Of a stretch of DNA of 64,000 bases, positions 37,082-45,833 are shown piece after piece; within the stretch, counting starts at the first letter, position 1; each line of letters starts with the position of its first letter. The translations under genes were made by a program, and so were the position numbers. The DNA is taken from positions 3,815,001-3,879,000 of the forward strand of contig NZ_AP024849.1 in NCBI RefSeq assembly GCF_019977655.1, read 5' to 3'. This DNA comes from Clostridium gelidum. GTDB lineage: Bacteria; Bacillota; Clostridia; Clostridiales; Clostridiaceae. The notes under the pieces were generated by a model that saw nothing but the letters and a program-made list of their open reading frames with translations, had not been told where the DNA came from and did no database searches.

Positions 37082-37996
37082 CTATATGCTGCATTTTTTA
37101 TAAATTTCTTCTATTTCTTTATCATTTAATCCTCTTCTGTTTTTTGTACTAAGTCTTCTTACATCCTCTAGCATGCAGTTTAAATCACTCGAATCATATT
37201 TTATATTTAATTCTTTTAATTTTATCTCTAATGATTTCATTCCCGAATGCTTGCCTATAATAATAATTCTTTTCCTTCCAATTGCACTTGGATCATAAGG
37301 TTCATAAGTGGATGGGTTTTTAGAAATTCCATTTACGTGTATTCCAGATTCTACATTAAAAATATCCTTACCTATAAAAGGCATATCCCCACGTAGCTTG
37401 CTTTCTGTAATATCTTCAAAAAGATTAAGTACTTTCGGCAACAGCTTATGATTTCCTCGTAGTTTTATTTTTTCCAAAAAAGACAGTGCTCCTAAGATTT
37501 CTTCAAGGGGAGCATATCCACCAATTCCTGCAAAAGTTGTAATAACCCTTTTCCCTCCAAGTTTAATCCACTCTAAACTCATGGCTGTAGATGCTCCATA
37601 CTTGTTTTTAATACACATTTGTATATTGGTTCCAAAAGCATTCGTAATTTCAAAAAAAACTTTTTCATAGTCGTAAAAAATAATATCATCTAATCCAGTT
37701 ACTCTAGCATTTTTTAAATTGCATAAATTAGACTTACTAATTAAACTATTATAAAATTCATTAGCATTTTGAATCTCAACATTATTGTTATTAGATATTA
37801 TAAATCTTATATTTTGTGGCAGTGGTGATAATTCTTCATAGAGTTCTTGAGTAATTTCAATAAAATCACTTCCTATTATATATAGCAATTTTATGAACTC
37901 TTTTATCTCAGGAATTTTCTGCTTAAACTTATCACCATATATCTCTTTTAGAACAATTATTGTCTTATCTATGATTTCTATTTTTCTTTCACTCAT
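37082..37996 (-). CDS. nifV-omega: Homocitrate synthase, omega part
   Basis: A 304-residue partner of NifV-alpha. Its C-terminal half has the LeuA/NifV communication-domain sequence GKDIFNVESGIHVNGISKNPSTYEP, AIGRKRIIIIGKHSG, and closing helices RRLSTKNRRGLND. The N-terminal 190 residues resemble a degenerate barrel (FGTNIQMCIKNKYGASTAMSLEW, TTFAGIGGYAPLEE), probably without catalysis. It lies upstream of nifV-alpha with a gap of 113 bases. Two tandem terminator leaders precede it, so homocitrate supply is controlled separately from nifHDK. Confidence 0.9.
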   Translation of the reverse strand: MSERKIEIIDKTIIVLKEIYGDKFKQKIPEIKEFIKLLYIIGSDFIEITQELYEELSPLPQNIRFIISNNNNVEIQNANEFYNSLISKSNLCNLKNARVTGLDDIIFYDYEKVFFEITNAFGTNIQMCIKNKYGASTAMSLEWIKLGGKRVITTFAGIGGYAPLEEILGALSFLEKIKLRGNHKLLPKVLNLFEDITESKLRGDMPFIGKDIFNVESGIHVNGISKNPSTYEPYDPSAIGRKRIIIIGKHSGMKSLEIKLKELNIKYDSSDLNCMLEDVRRLSTKNRRGLNDKEIEEIYKKCSI

Positions 37997-38048
37997 AATT
38001 TCACCCCTTTTAAACTATAATTAAATTCTATGATTATATTTTAAAATA

Positions 38049-38100
38049 TAAAAAGAGCCTTATTTAATATAATTTATTATATTAAATAGGCTCCATTGCC
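38049..38100 (-). promoter_or_regulatory. nifV leader, proximal hexaloop hairpin plus terminator
   Basis: Minus strand: GGC-AAUGGA-GCC (38089-38100), then a terminator with stem GAGCCTATTTAATATAA/TTATATTAAATAAGGCTC and U5 (38049-38094). The small hairpin uses the first bases of the terminator arm. It is the second of two in tandem and lies 53 bases before the nifV-omega start. Confidence 0.78.
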
Positions 38101-38106
38101 ACTTTT

Positions 38107-38162
38107 AAAAAAATAGTCTAAGAACAACTAAATATATGAGTTGCTTCTTAGACTTCATTGCC
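38107..38162 (-). promoter_or_regulatory. nifV leader, distal hexaloop hairpin plus terminator
   Basis: Minus strand: GGC-AAUGAA-GUC (38151-38162), overlapping the strong terminator GTCTAAGAAGCAACT/AGTTGTTCTTAGAC with a U7 run (38107-38153). The 20 bases around the hairpin (TTACAATTAAGGCAATGAAG) are identical to the nifH leader. A possible promoter lies near 38175-38220. The rest of the divergent gap to 38420 shows only A+T-rich sequence with no clear operator. Confidence 0.8.
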
Positions 38163-38419
38163 TTAATTGTAATCAAGTTTTCTTATTATTATATTATCAT
38201 AATAGATATGATTTGTATAACATTTTCTTAACTTTTTTCTTTATTAATTAACAAATCATTACTAAATCATTGTAATATAATGATATTCACTTTATAATTA
38301 TATTTAATATAATTTAGTTTTATATATTAATCTACGGTCTGTTTTGAACCATATTACGTTAATTCTTATGGTTAATCTTCACATAATACATAAGTAAGTT
38401 TTTAGGGGGTGTTCTACAA

Positions 38420-39976
38420 ATGGAATTATTTGATTCTAACTCAAATTCAGTAAATTTAAATATAGAACGCTTTTCAGAAATGATTGGAGCAAACTGGAGT
38501 ATATCTCCATCAGTTTTTAAAAATTATATTTTAGCAAATATAAGTATTGCAATAACTAGAGATTCAGAACTCAGAAAAAATATTAATAAAATATATCTTC
38601 TTGATAAGATAAATTATTATAATGCTGCTATAAATTCATCCTGCATTAACCACATTATAATGACTCAAGGGACTCTTGAGCAAGAGATTGAGGGGCGAAA
38701 AGCATTAGGTATACTTTTAATCGCTGAAAAAGATCATAATTTAAGAAATAACATAATAGCTTTATTACGAAAGTCTTATCCTGTTATATTTAATGCAGTT
38801 AAAAAGCATGATAAAAATGCTTTAACTAAAAGATACACTCAAATGGATAAAGTAACACGTAAAGCCGAAGCTAGATTAGATTCTTCAATCTATTTTTATT
38901 TTTCTATATATCGCTGTGAAGATACTGTTGATCAAGGTTTTATTCTTTCAATTATTGAAGATATGAACTTTTTTGAATTTCATGATCCCATAACAAGAGT
39001 AATAAGCAAGGAGATAGAACTCCATAAAATTGAATTACAAAAAATCAAATCATTATTAAAGAGAGAATATGGTAAGTTAAATAGCTATACAGATATTTTA
39101 AATAGTGAATTTAATTTCATTGAGGATTTTGGAATTATTTTAGAGAATATTTTTATCATTAATAAATTTGATATAAATTATTTGTTCTATAATTCTAATT
39201 TTTTAAATATTGATGAAATAATCTTATCTTATATTAAAAGTAATGATGGTGAAATAGATATAAGAGTAATACTTCAAACTATAATTAATGGTATATTTAT
39301 AAAATCACTACTTAACGAATATAAAAATGCTAGAGAATTATACTTTAGCAATAGTCAAGAAACACTTTTTTTTAAGATAGACTCATTAGAGGAAAAGCTT
39401 TTTAACCTTGAAAAAGATAACCTAACATTGTCAAACCAAATTGATACACTTGAAAAAGAGAATGGATCATTTGATAAAGTTCTTACTCGTCAAAAAAATG
39501 ATTTTAATAAAAAACATAATTCTGAGGTATTAACTCTGCAAAATAGAATTGAAGAACTTGAAGATCAATTAGCATCAGAAAAAAAGTATAGAACTGAACT
39601 AAATGAAATAAGAAAATATATATTTAAAATCAATAATAACTATGTTCCTTCTAATACTGAAAAAACTTTAGATTATTATATAGCTAGAAAAAATATACTA
39701 ATTATTGGTGGCTCTAAAGAATGGAGAAGAAAATTTAGAGAAAAATATCCTGACCTTAGAACATTATCAGGATTTAATGAAACCTTTGATACTACTATTT
39801 TATCCAATTATGATTATGTTTTTTTCTATACTGGTTTTATGAACCACGCTACTTATTATAGAGCTATTAATTTTATACGTTCAAATTGCATAAATTTTGG
39901 GTATATTGGAAAAACAAATATAGAATTGGTAGAAGATGAAATTATTGATGAATTAGAGAAATATGAACCTAAATAA
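38420..39976 (+). CDS. DUF2325-type protein with coiled coil, divergent from nifV
   Basis: A 518-residue cytoplasmic protein. Residues 1-320 are helical and unassigned. Residues 325-405 form a coiled coil (IDSLEEKLFNLEKDNLTLSN, RIEELEDQLASEKKYR). Residues 425-515 match the DUF2325 pattern: ILIIGGSKEWRRKFREKYP, SNYDYVFFYTGFMNH, GYIGKTNIELVEDE, a small Rossmann-like domain. GGGGGTG precedes the ATG. It is transcribed away from the nifV operon and may be unrelated to it. I cannot give a function; DUF2325 proteins are often tied to stress or mobile loci. Confidence 0.65.
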   Translation: MELFDSNSNSVNLNIERFSEMIGANWSISPSVFKNYILANISIAITRDSELRKNINKIYLLDKINYYNAAINSSCINHIIMTQGTLEQEIEGRKALGILLIAEKDHNLRNNIIALLRKSYPVIFNAVKKHDKNALTKRYTQMDKVTRKAEARLDSSIYFYFSIYRCEDTVDQGFILSIIEDMNFFEFHDPITRVISKEIELHKIELQKIKSLLKREYGKLNSYTDILNSEFNFIEDFGIILENIFIINKFDINYLFYNSNFLNIDEIILSYIKSNDGEIDIRVILQTIINGIFIKSLLNEYKNARELYFSNSQETLFFKIDSLEEKLFNLEKDNLTLSNQIDTLEKENGSFDKVLTRQKNDFNKKHNSEVLTLQNRIEELEDQLASEKKYRTELNEIRKYIFKINNNYVPSNTEKTLDYYIARKNILIIGGSKEWRRKFREKYPDLRTLSGFNETFDTTILSNYDYVFFYTGFMNHATYYRAINFIRSNCINFGYIGKTNIELVEDEIIDELEKYEPK

Positions 39977-40000
39977 CAGATAGATACCCACAATGAAAAT

Positions 40001-40237
40001 CACACTTATGCGCATACCCGCCGAAATTGAATACATATTTGTTCCATAGGAATGTGAAAATTTCGCTGGAAGTATCTAAATGGCAGGTTGCACCCACTTT
40101 AGCTTGCTCCAACTATTCAGTTGGACAAGCTAAAGTGGAACAACCTGCCATTAAGATGCTTCAACAGCTTATTTTCAATGCCTACTCCACAAATATGTAT
40201 CCAATTTCTCTGTTTGTATATACGCCTAAGTGTAGTG
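40001..40237. repeat. Large imperfect palindrome (element R3)
   Basis: A 237-base structure just after the DUF2325 gene. Outer arms CACACTTATGCGCATAC with GTATATACGCCTAAGTG; then GAAATTGAATACATATTTGT with ACAAATATGTATCCAATTTC; a bulged middle; TGGCAGGTTG with CAACCTGCCA; CCACTTTAGCTTG with CAAGCTAAAGTGG; tip TCCAACTATTCAGTTGGA. Closely related in design and in the TTTGT...GAAAATTTC block to R4. The protein frame it can be read as is an accident of the repeat. Confidence 0.8.
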
Positions 40238-40294
40238 AATGTTGAATATAATACCAAGTATATGTAAAACTTCTATGTGTTTATCTATAAAATA

Positions 40295-40340
40295 AGAACT
40301 TCAAGGAAAAGCGTATGATTTCCTTAAAGTTCTATTTTTT
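40295..40340 (+). terminator. Terminator after the DUF2325 gene
   Basis: AGAACTTCAAGGAAA pairs with TTTCCTTAAAGTTCT and is followed by a T-rich run on the plus strand. It lies downstream of R3. The rest of 40341-40471 is A+T-rich and empty. Confidence 0.8.
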
Positions 40341-40471
40341 TAACGAAATATAGCATCGTATTTAATTATATATATTGTATTTTATAGTCTACAATCCACA
40401 GTAAGTTACCTAAAACTATCATCATTAATTGAGCATTGATAATTACAACATATATATCTTATACATCTTTC

Positions 40472-40780
40472 TTATATAACTAATTCTTCTACTACTTTTC
40501 CGCCTTCGATATGTTGTTCTACAATTCTTTCCACATCTTCAACTTTTACATTTCCATACCAAGTTCCTTCTGGATAAACAACCACAATAGGACCTTTATT
40601 ACATACCCCTAAACAACCAGTATTAGTAACCATTACTTCGTTTATTAAGTCTCTGTCTTCAACTTCCTCCATAAATTTTTGTACAACCTTTACAGAATCT
40701 TTAGAATAACACATTCCTTTTTGCATTCCATTAACTCTACAGCTTGCGCAAACAAAAATATGATGCTTTATATCTATCAT
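40472..40780 (-). CDS. Thioredoxin-like [2Fe-2S] ferredoxin, nitrogenase-associated
   Basis: A 102-residue ferredoxin of the thioredoxin fold. Cysteines fall at residues 11, 14, 24, 56 and 60 (CASC, C, GCLGVC), exactly as in the C. pasteurianum [2Fe-2S] ferredoxin, which is known to interact with the nitrogenase MoFe protein. Aromatic and acidic surface residues (YPEGTWYGNV) are also kept. It lies downstream of nifN-B on the same strand but behind palindrome R5 (gap 316 bases). A role in electron flow to, or protection of, nitrogenase is likely. Confidence 0.9.
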   Translation of the reverse strand: MIDIKHHIFVCASCRVNGMQKGMCYSKDSVKVVQKFMEEVEDRDLINEVMVTNTGCLGVCNKGPIVVVYPEGTWYGNVKVEDVERIVEQHIEGGKVVEELVI

Positions 40781-40819
40781 TTCACTCGTCTCCTTTTTTA
40801 TTAAATATTTATATTTTAC

Positions 40820-41024
40820 TTAAGACATATTAAAGAAAATAACAAGTCAATAATGCGATGAAATCTTCTTATATGCAACATAACTGCTCTTTTTCACTGT
40901 GTATATTTTCCTTCAGACGAAGAAGTATGTTCATCTTATAGGGGGCTATTAGGTGAATATGCTTATGAAGTATGAAGGAAAATATACTAGCATGCTGACT
41001 TATTATTTCTTTGTATATGCTTAA
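40820..41024. repeat. Large imperfect palindrome between nifN-B and the ferredoxin gene (element R5)
   Basis: TTAAGACATATTAAAGAAAATAACAAGTCA pairs with TGACTTATTATTTCTTTGTATATGCTTAA; inside, GTATATTTTCCTTCA pairs with TGAAGGAAAATATAC. It fills two thirds of the 316-base gap and shares sequence blocks with R2 (AATAACAAGTC, TATTTTCC). It may stop or trim the nif transcript before the ferredoxin gene. Confidence 0.75.
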
Positions 41025-41096
41025 TTATATTAAAATGTAAGTAACCATCAGAGTTTAAAAACAAAATTGATGCAAACATCAAAATCATTAAATCTC

Positions 41097-43787
41097 TTAA
41101 GCTCTTAGCATTTCTTTAACTTCTGTCCCTTTTAATATAGATTCTGCAGCTTTTACAACTGCTGTTTCAATTGTTTCACAAGTCATAAATACTTCTATTC
41201 CCATATCTTTAAATTTCTTTTTAGGATCATCACCCATTCTAAGTGAAAGTACTCCATCACAATCTGAAACAACTTTAGATAGTTTAGCAAATTTATCTTC
41301 TTCTTCATCACAGACGTCGATACCATTACAGTATTTATCTACATCTCTTTTTTCTATATATTTTGCCTCTCCATTTTTGCATTCATAAATATAAAATTCT
41401 GATGCATGTCCAAAGTGCATATCAACTCCAATGCCGCTTTTTGAAGCAATTGCAAATTTTAATGGTTTTTCTTCTTTTGTTGTACTTTGATTCATAGGTT
41501 TATTGAATTCTTGAGACTTATCATCTCCAAGTAATCCAATTGCATCAGCTCTACATTGTTTGCAATGATACATTTGTTTAATATTTATTTCACATTTTTT
41601 TCTTAAATCCATTATTTCTTTATTACTTGTAAGTGGCATGTTTTCAAATACACTACCTTTAACTGGTATCATTTGCATTATGTTTGTTATTCCCGCGCCA
41701 AGTTCTTTAACTTTTTTAGTTACTTCTTCTATATGGTGATCATTAATTCCCTTAAGCATTACAATGTTAACCTTAACCATAATCCCTCTATCAGCTAAAT
41801 ACTTAATACCTGATAATTGATTATTTAAAAGAATTTGAGTTCCTTCCACGCCAGTATAAGTCACACCTAGATAATCTATAAATTTATATACTTTTGCTGT
41901 TATCTTAGGATCTATAGCATTCATTGTTACAGTTACATGAGTTACTCCTAAATCAATTAACTCTTGAGCATAAAATGGAAGCATTAAGCCATTTGTTGAT
42001 AAACAGAAGGTAACTTCATTATCATATTCTTTTATAAGCTTTAGAGTTTTTCTTACTTCATCAAAATTAGCAAGTGCATCTCCAGGACCTGCAATACCAA
42101 CTACCTTTAAGTTATCCATTTTAGATTTTACTAATTTGTATTTTACAAATGCCTCTTCTGCAGATAAGACTTCTGTTGTTACCCCTGGTCTACTTTCATT
42201 AACACAATCAAATTTTCGGAGGCAATAATTACAGCTAACATTACATTTAGGTGCTATAGGAAGATGCATTCTTGCATATTTATGAGCTGAATCACAACTA
42301 AAACAAGGATGAGTTTTTGTTTTTTCCTCAACTTCTTCTCTAACACTAGCTTTTATTTCTATGTTGCTCTCCTCAATCATCTTTTCTTTAATTGTGATTT
42401 CACTCATTATGCTCTCCTCCTTATAATATTCATTATATAAATTTTCTCTAAATGTAGATTCTGTTTTTGCAAGCATCACATTTGTAATTTGATCACTTAA
42501 ATTTAAAGAACCCTCATATCCTATAGATAAAATTCTTTGACCACCAATTCTATCATGAATAGGAAATGCCATTCTAATTAAAGGTACCTTGTGTTTTTCT
42601 TCTATTCTTCTACCATCAGAGCTTCCAATCATTACATTTACCTTTAAATCTAAAACATATTTTTCTATTCCTTTAAAATCTGCTTCATCTGTAATTATGC
42701 ATTCTCCTGCAAACATTAGTTTAGCAAGTTCATCAACTTCTTCTCTTAAACTTGGTTCAAGTTTTTTGCATGCATCTCCACTTGCAATAAGCACTGGTAC
42801 TACTCCATTTTCTATAGCTAGTCTTGCTACAGAATATACAAAATCAGGTTCTCCAAAGATTGCTATTCTTGCTTCTGCATTATACTTATGAGAATCTATC
42901 ATAGCATCTAAATATCTACCTCTTTGTTTTTTATATTTTTCTGGAATAGGCCTTCCAGAAACTTCACACAATACTTTTAAAAATTTATCCGTTTCTCTAA
43001 GTCCTCTTGGTATATTAATTCTATAATTTTTAACGCCATAAGCTTCTTCTAAGTAGCTTCCAACAGAATATTCTTCTTTAATAAATGTAGATAGTTCAAT
43101 TGTAGCTTTTGCCCCCCCCATATATTTAACTTCTTCTATGGTAGTTCCACTTGAAGGTAATCTATTATAATTTTTACTGTGCCCTCCATCTAAACTTTCA
43201 GATATATCCGGAAGCAAAATATAATCAATTTCAAAATCACTTAGTATTTCTTTAAGTTCTCTTGTATCAGCACTGCTGATTGGTCCAGTTACAATATTTA
43301 TTTTTTCATTAGGCTTTATGTCCATTTCTACATTTTCTACTACTGCTCTTAGTGCTGTAAAATATCCCCCATATTGAGTTCCACCATATCCCGGAGATTT
43401 TATTGGTATTAATTTGACTTTAGTTTCTGGATGTTTTTCATAAAATATTTTTGAAAGTCTATCTACATCTTCTCCAATTGTCTCAGCAAGACAAGTTGTT
43501 GCAATACCAATAACTTCTGGATTATATAATTTGATTAAATTTTCAATCCCCTTAATCAAATTGTTTTCTCCACCATAAACAGTTCCTTCTTCTGTAAGCG
43601 AAGAAGATGCTATATCTATTGGTTCATTATAATGTGTTGCCATATGTCGCCTTATATATGTACTGCAACCTTGTGATCCATGCAAAATTGTCATGCAACC
43701 CTTGATTCCATATAAAGCATTGCAAACTCCCATAGGCATACACATTTTGCATGGGTTAACAGTTAGATTCACATAATTACTCTTCAT
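41097..43787 (-). CDS. nifN-B: Fused NifN-NifB, FeMo-cofactor assembly
   Basis: An 896-residue fusion. Residues 1-450 are NifN, a scaffold partner of NifE (NPCKMCMPMGVCNAL, GSQGCSTYIRRH, TTCLAETIGEDVDRL). Residues 485-765 are NifB, a radical SAM enzyme that makes the 8Fe-9S-C precursor: CNVSCNYC for the SAM cluster, CDSAHKY and CKQCRADAIG for further clusters. Residues 780-890 are a NifX/NafY-like cofactor carrier domain (DMHFGHASEFYIY). The fusion is typical of clostridia. It overlaps the nifE stop. ATG 43787 with GGAG is preferred over GTG 43796. Confidence 0.95.
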   Translation of the reverse strand: MKSNYVNLTVNPCKMCMPMGVCNALYGIKGCMTILHGSQGCSTYIRRHMATHYNEPIDIASSSLTEEGTVYGGENNLIKGIENLIKLYNPEVIGIATTCLAETIGEDVDRLSKIFYEKHPETKVKLIPIKSPGYGGTQYGGYFTALRAVVENVEMDIKPNEKINIVTGPISSADTRELKEILSDFEIDYILLPDISESLDGGHSKNYNRLPSSGTTIEEVKYMGGAKATIELSTFIKEEYSVGSYLEEAYGVKNYRINIPRGLRETDKFLKVLCEVSGRPIPEKYKKQRGRYLDAMIDSHKYNAEARIAIFGEPDFVYSVARLAIENGVVPVLIASGDACKKLEPSLREEVDELAKLMFAGECIITDEADFKGIEKYVLDLKVNVMIGSSDGRRIEEKHKVPLIRMAFPIHDRIGGQRILSIGYEGSLNLSDQITNVMLAKTESTFRENLYNEYYKEESIMSEITIKEKMIEESNIEIKASVREEVEEKTKTHPCFSCDSAHKYARMHLPIAPKCNVSCNYCLRKFDCVNESRPGVTTEVLSAEEAFVKYKLVKSKMDNLKVVGIAGPGDALANFDEVRKTLKLIKEYDNEVTFCLSTNGLMLPFYAQELIDLGVTHVTVTMNAIDPKITAKVYKFIDYLGVTYTGVEGTQILLNNQLSGIKYLADRGIMVKVNIVMLKGINDHHIEEVTKKVKELGAGITNIMQMIPVKGSVFENMPLTSNKEIMDLRKKCEINIKQMYHCKQCRADAIGLLGDDKSQEFNKPMNQSTTKEEKPLKFAIASKSGIGVDMHFGHASEFYIYECKNGEAKYIEKRDVDKYCNGIDVCDEEEDKFAKLSKVVSDCDGVLSLRMGDDPKKKFKDMGIEVFMTCETIETAVVKAAESILKGTEVKEMLRA

Positions 43788-45138
43788 TTTCTTCACTCTC
43801 CTTTACATATTTCCATACAGGACTATTTATTGATAAATTAATTTCCTTTGCAAAATTAACAGCTCCAACAAATCCACCTAGAGGATGTTTTCTTTCATGA
43901 TTATGATCACAAAAAGCAACTCCGAGTTTATACGCAAGTGGTCTTTCTTTTACTCCACCTACTAAAATATCTACATCTTGTTCTAACATAAATTTTTCTA
44001 ATTCATAAGGATTTGCATCATCCAAAATAACTGTTCCATCATTAACCAAACTATTTATTACTTCATAATCATCTGCTTTCCCAGTTTGTGTTCCAACCAT
44101 TACTGTATCTATTCCAAATTCATTAAATTGTTTAATTAAAGAAATTGCTTTAAAACCTCCACCTACATATATAGCTGCTTTTTTACCTTTAAGATTTTTT
44201 TTGTATTCATTTAATATAGGCATTATTTTTTCTTCTTCTTCTTTTACAAAAGCCTTAGCCTTTGCTAAAGTCTCTTCATCTCCAAATAAGCTTGCAATTT
44301 TAAGTAATGAATTTTTACTATCTTCGACTCCAACAAAACTTATTTTAACAAAAGGAATTCCAAATTCCAGTTCCATATTTTTTGCTAAATATGTCATAGA
44401 GCCAGCACATTGAACAACATTAACAGTTGCACTACTAGCTTTTAATAAATTAGCATAACTAGAATCACCTGTAATTGTTGATACTACATCTATTCCAATT
44501 TTCTTCAAATACTCTTTTACAATCCATATTTCTCCTGCTAAATTAAAATCACCAAGCATATTAATTCCTTTTACTTTAGGTAAAACATTTCTTCTAAAAA
44601 TATTCATTAGTGCATTACACGCTAATTTGTATCCCTTAGATTTATTCCCCGAAAATCCTGGTGCCATAACAGGTATAACTGGCACATTATACTTTTCTTC
44701 TGCCTCTTTACAGACAGCTTTAATATCATCACCAATAACTCCAACTATGCAAGTTGCATAAACAAAAATCAACTTTGGATTATGATTTTCCATAATACCT
44801 TCTATAGCTGCTATTAGCTTCTTTTCTCCACCGAATATTACATCTTTTTCTTGTAAATCTGTTGAAAAACTATTTCTATATAAATCATCACCGCTTGAAA
44901 GACTTCCTCTTATATCCCAAGTATAACTAGCACATCCTATTGGTCCATGAACTATGTGGTATGCATCAGTTATTGGATTTAGAACTACTCTTGCACCACA
45001 ATAAACACACGCTCTTTGACTAATTGATCCCGATACACTATCACCATCACACTTCATTGAATTTTTATTCTTTCCTTCTTTTGTGCATATAAAGTCTTCT
45101 CTTTCTTCAAGAACTGAATTTGATTTTTTCTTTTCCAT
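43777..45138 (-). CDS. nifE: FeMo-cofactor scaffold protein NifE
   Basis: A 453-residue NifD-like protein that forms the scaffold with NifN on which NifB-cofactor matures to FeMo-cofactor. Conserved cysteines: QRACVYCGARVVLNP, GPIGCASYTWD, ATCIVGVIGDD. The loop FCDHNHERKHPLGGFVGAVNFA takes the place of the cofactor pocket of NifD. AGGTGGTG precedes the ATG. It overlaps nifN-B by a few codons, ensuring equal synthesis. It is separated from nifK by a 695-base repeat-filled gap. Confidence 0.95.
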   Translation of the reverse strand: MEKKKSNSVLEEREDFICTKEGKNKNSMKCDGDSVSGSISQRACVYCGARVVLNPITDAYHIVHGPIGCASYTWDIRGSLSSGDDLYRNSFSTDLQEKDVIFGGEKKLIAAIEGIMENHNPKLIFVYATCIVGVIGDDIKAVCKEAEEKYNVPVIPVMAPGFSGNKSKGYKLACNALMNIFRRNVLPKVKGINMLGDFNLAGEIWIVKEYLKKIGIDVVSTITGDSSYANLLKASSATVNVVQCAGSMTYLAKNMELEFGIPFVKISFVGVEDSKNSLLKIASLFGDEETLAKAKAFVKEEEEKIMPILNEYKKNLKGKKAAIYVGGGFKAISLIKQFNEFGIDTVMVGTQTGKADDYEVINSLVNDGTVILDDANPYELEKFMLEQDVDILVGGVKERPLAYKLGVAFCDHNHERKHPLGGFVGAVNFAKEINLSINSPVWKYVKESEENEE

Positions 45139-45178
45139 AGGTCACACACCACCTTTTCGATTTATAATTATCAATTTG

Positions 45179-45302
45179 GAATTGAGAATATAGGATGTAT
45201 AATGTACCTATTAGTTCATTCTACATTCTCAATTCTAAATTTTGAATTTATTAATGAATTGAGCAATTGACACGTCTTAGTTCGTGTTCAATTGCTCAAT
45301 CA
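45179..45302. repeat. Two consecutive palindromes upstream of nifE
   Basis: Hairpin 1 (45179-45235): GAATTGAGAATATAGGATG with CATTCTACATTCTCAATTC. Hairpin 2 (45254-45302): TGAATTGAGCAATTGACACG with CGTGTTCAATTGCTCAATCA. They are next to the tandem repeat and share the GAATTGAG motif. No U tract follows, so they are not plain terminators. Confidence 0.7.
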
Positions 45303-45350
45303 TTGAGTTTATTCTTTTTTAGTTATTTATACATATCTTTTAGGTTTATA

Positions 45351-45510
45351 CATATCCTTATTTAAGATCTTGGTTGCTGCATAGCTGCTTCTTTTATTTG
45401 TGCATATCTTTTTAAGTTCTTGATTGCAGCATAGCTGCTCTTTTCATAGGGGCATATCTTTTTTAAGTTCTTGGTTGCAGCATAGCTGCTTCTTTTATAT
45501 GTGCATATCT
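45351..45510. repeat. Tandem repeat of about 51 bases, three copies, between nifK and nifE
   Basis: Units begin CATATC at 45351, 45403 and 45453, with a partial fourth at 45504; unit lengths are 52, 50 and 51. Each holds the short palindrome GCAGC-ATA-GCTGC (or GCTGC-ATA-GCTGC) and TTCTTG before it. On the mRNA sense strand each unit would give a five-pair hairpin. No coding frame and no spacer diversity, so it is not CRISPR. Confidence 0.85.
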
Positions 45511-45618
45511 TTTTATTTATACTATTTTACACACTTTATGGAAAATAAAATTCCTGATTATACTTGTTAGAGTAATTCAAATACACATTTACTAAACTTT
45601 AAGTACATACATACACTA

Positions 45619-45804
45619 GAAATCAAATACATTTTTGTGAAGCAGGCATTTGAAAATTTCACTGCTAAAAGTACTTAATGGAAGCTTGTTCCACATTAGC
45701 TTGTCACACTGAAAGTGGGAGCAAGCTAATGTGGGTGCAAGCTTCCATTTAGTACTTTCAGTGATATTTTCATAGTCCTGCGGAATAAAAATGTATTTGA
45801 TTTC
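45619..45804. repeat. Large palindrome directly after nifK (element R4)
   Basis: A 186-base, nearly continuous hairpin: GAAATCAAATACATTTTT with AAAAATGTATTTGATTTC; GCAGG with CCTGC; GAAAATTTCACTG with CAGTGATATTTTC; AAAGTACTTAATGGAAGCTTG with CAAGCTTCCATTTAGTACTTT; CACATTAGCTTG with CAAGCTAATGTG; small tip. It begins 30 bases after the nifK stop. Its position suits 3'-end protection of the nifHDK mRNA. Confidence 0.85.
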
Positions 45805-45833
45805 GGTCAGCTAGAACATACCTTAAATTTACG

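Noticed and set aside
40027..40245. A 72-codon open frame on the plus strand
   Set aside because: It lies entirely within palindrome R3, has no ribosome site, and mirrors the repeat.
45351..45510. Tandem 51-base repeats considered as a CRISPR array
   Set aside because: Units are head-to-tail without unique spacers, only three copies, and no cas genes are near.
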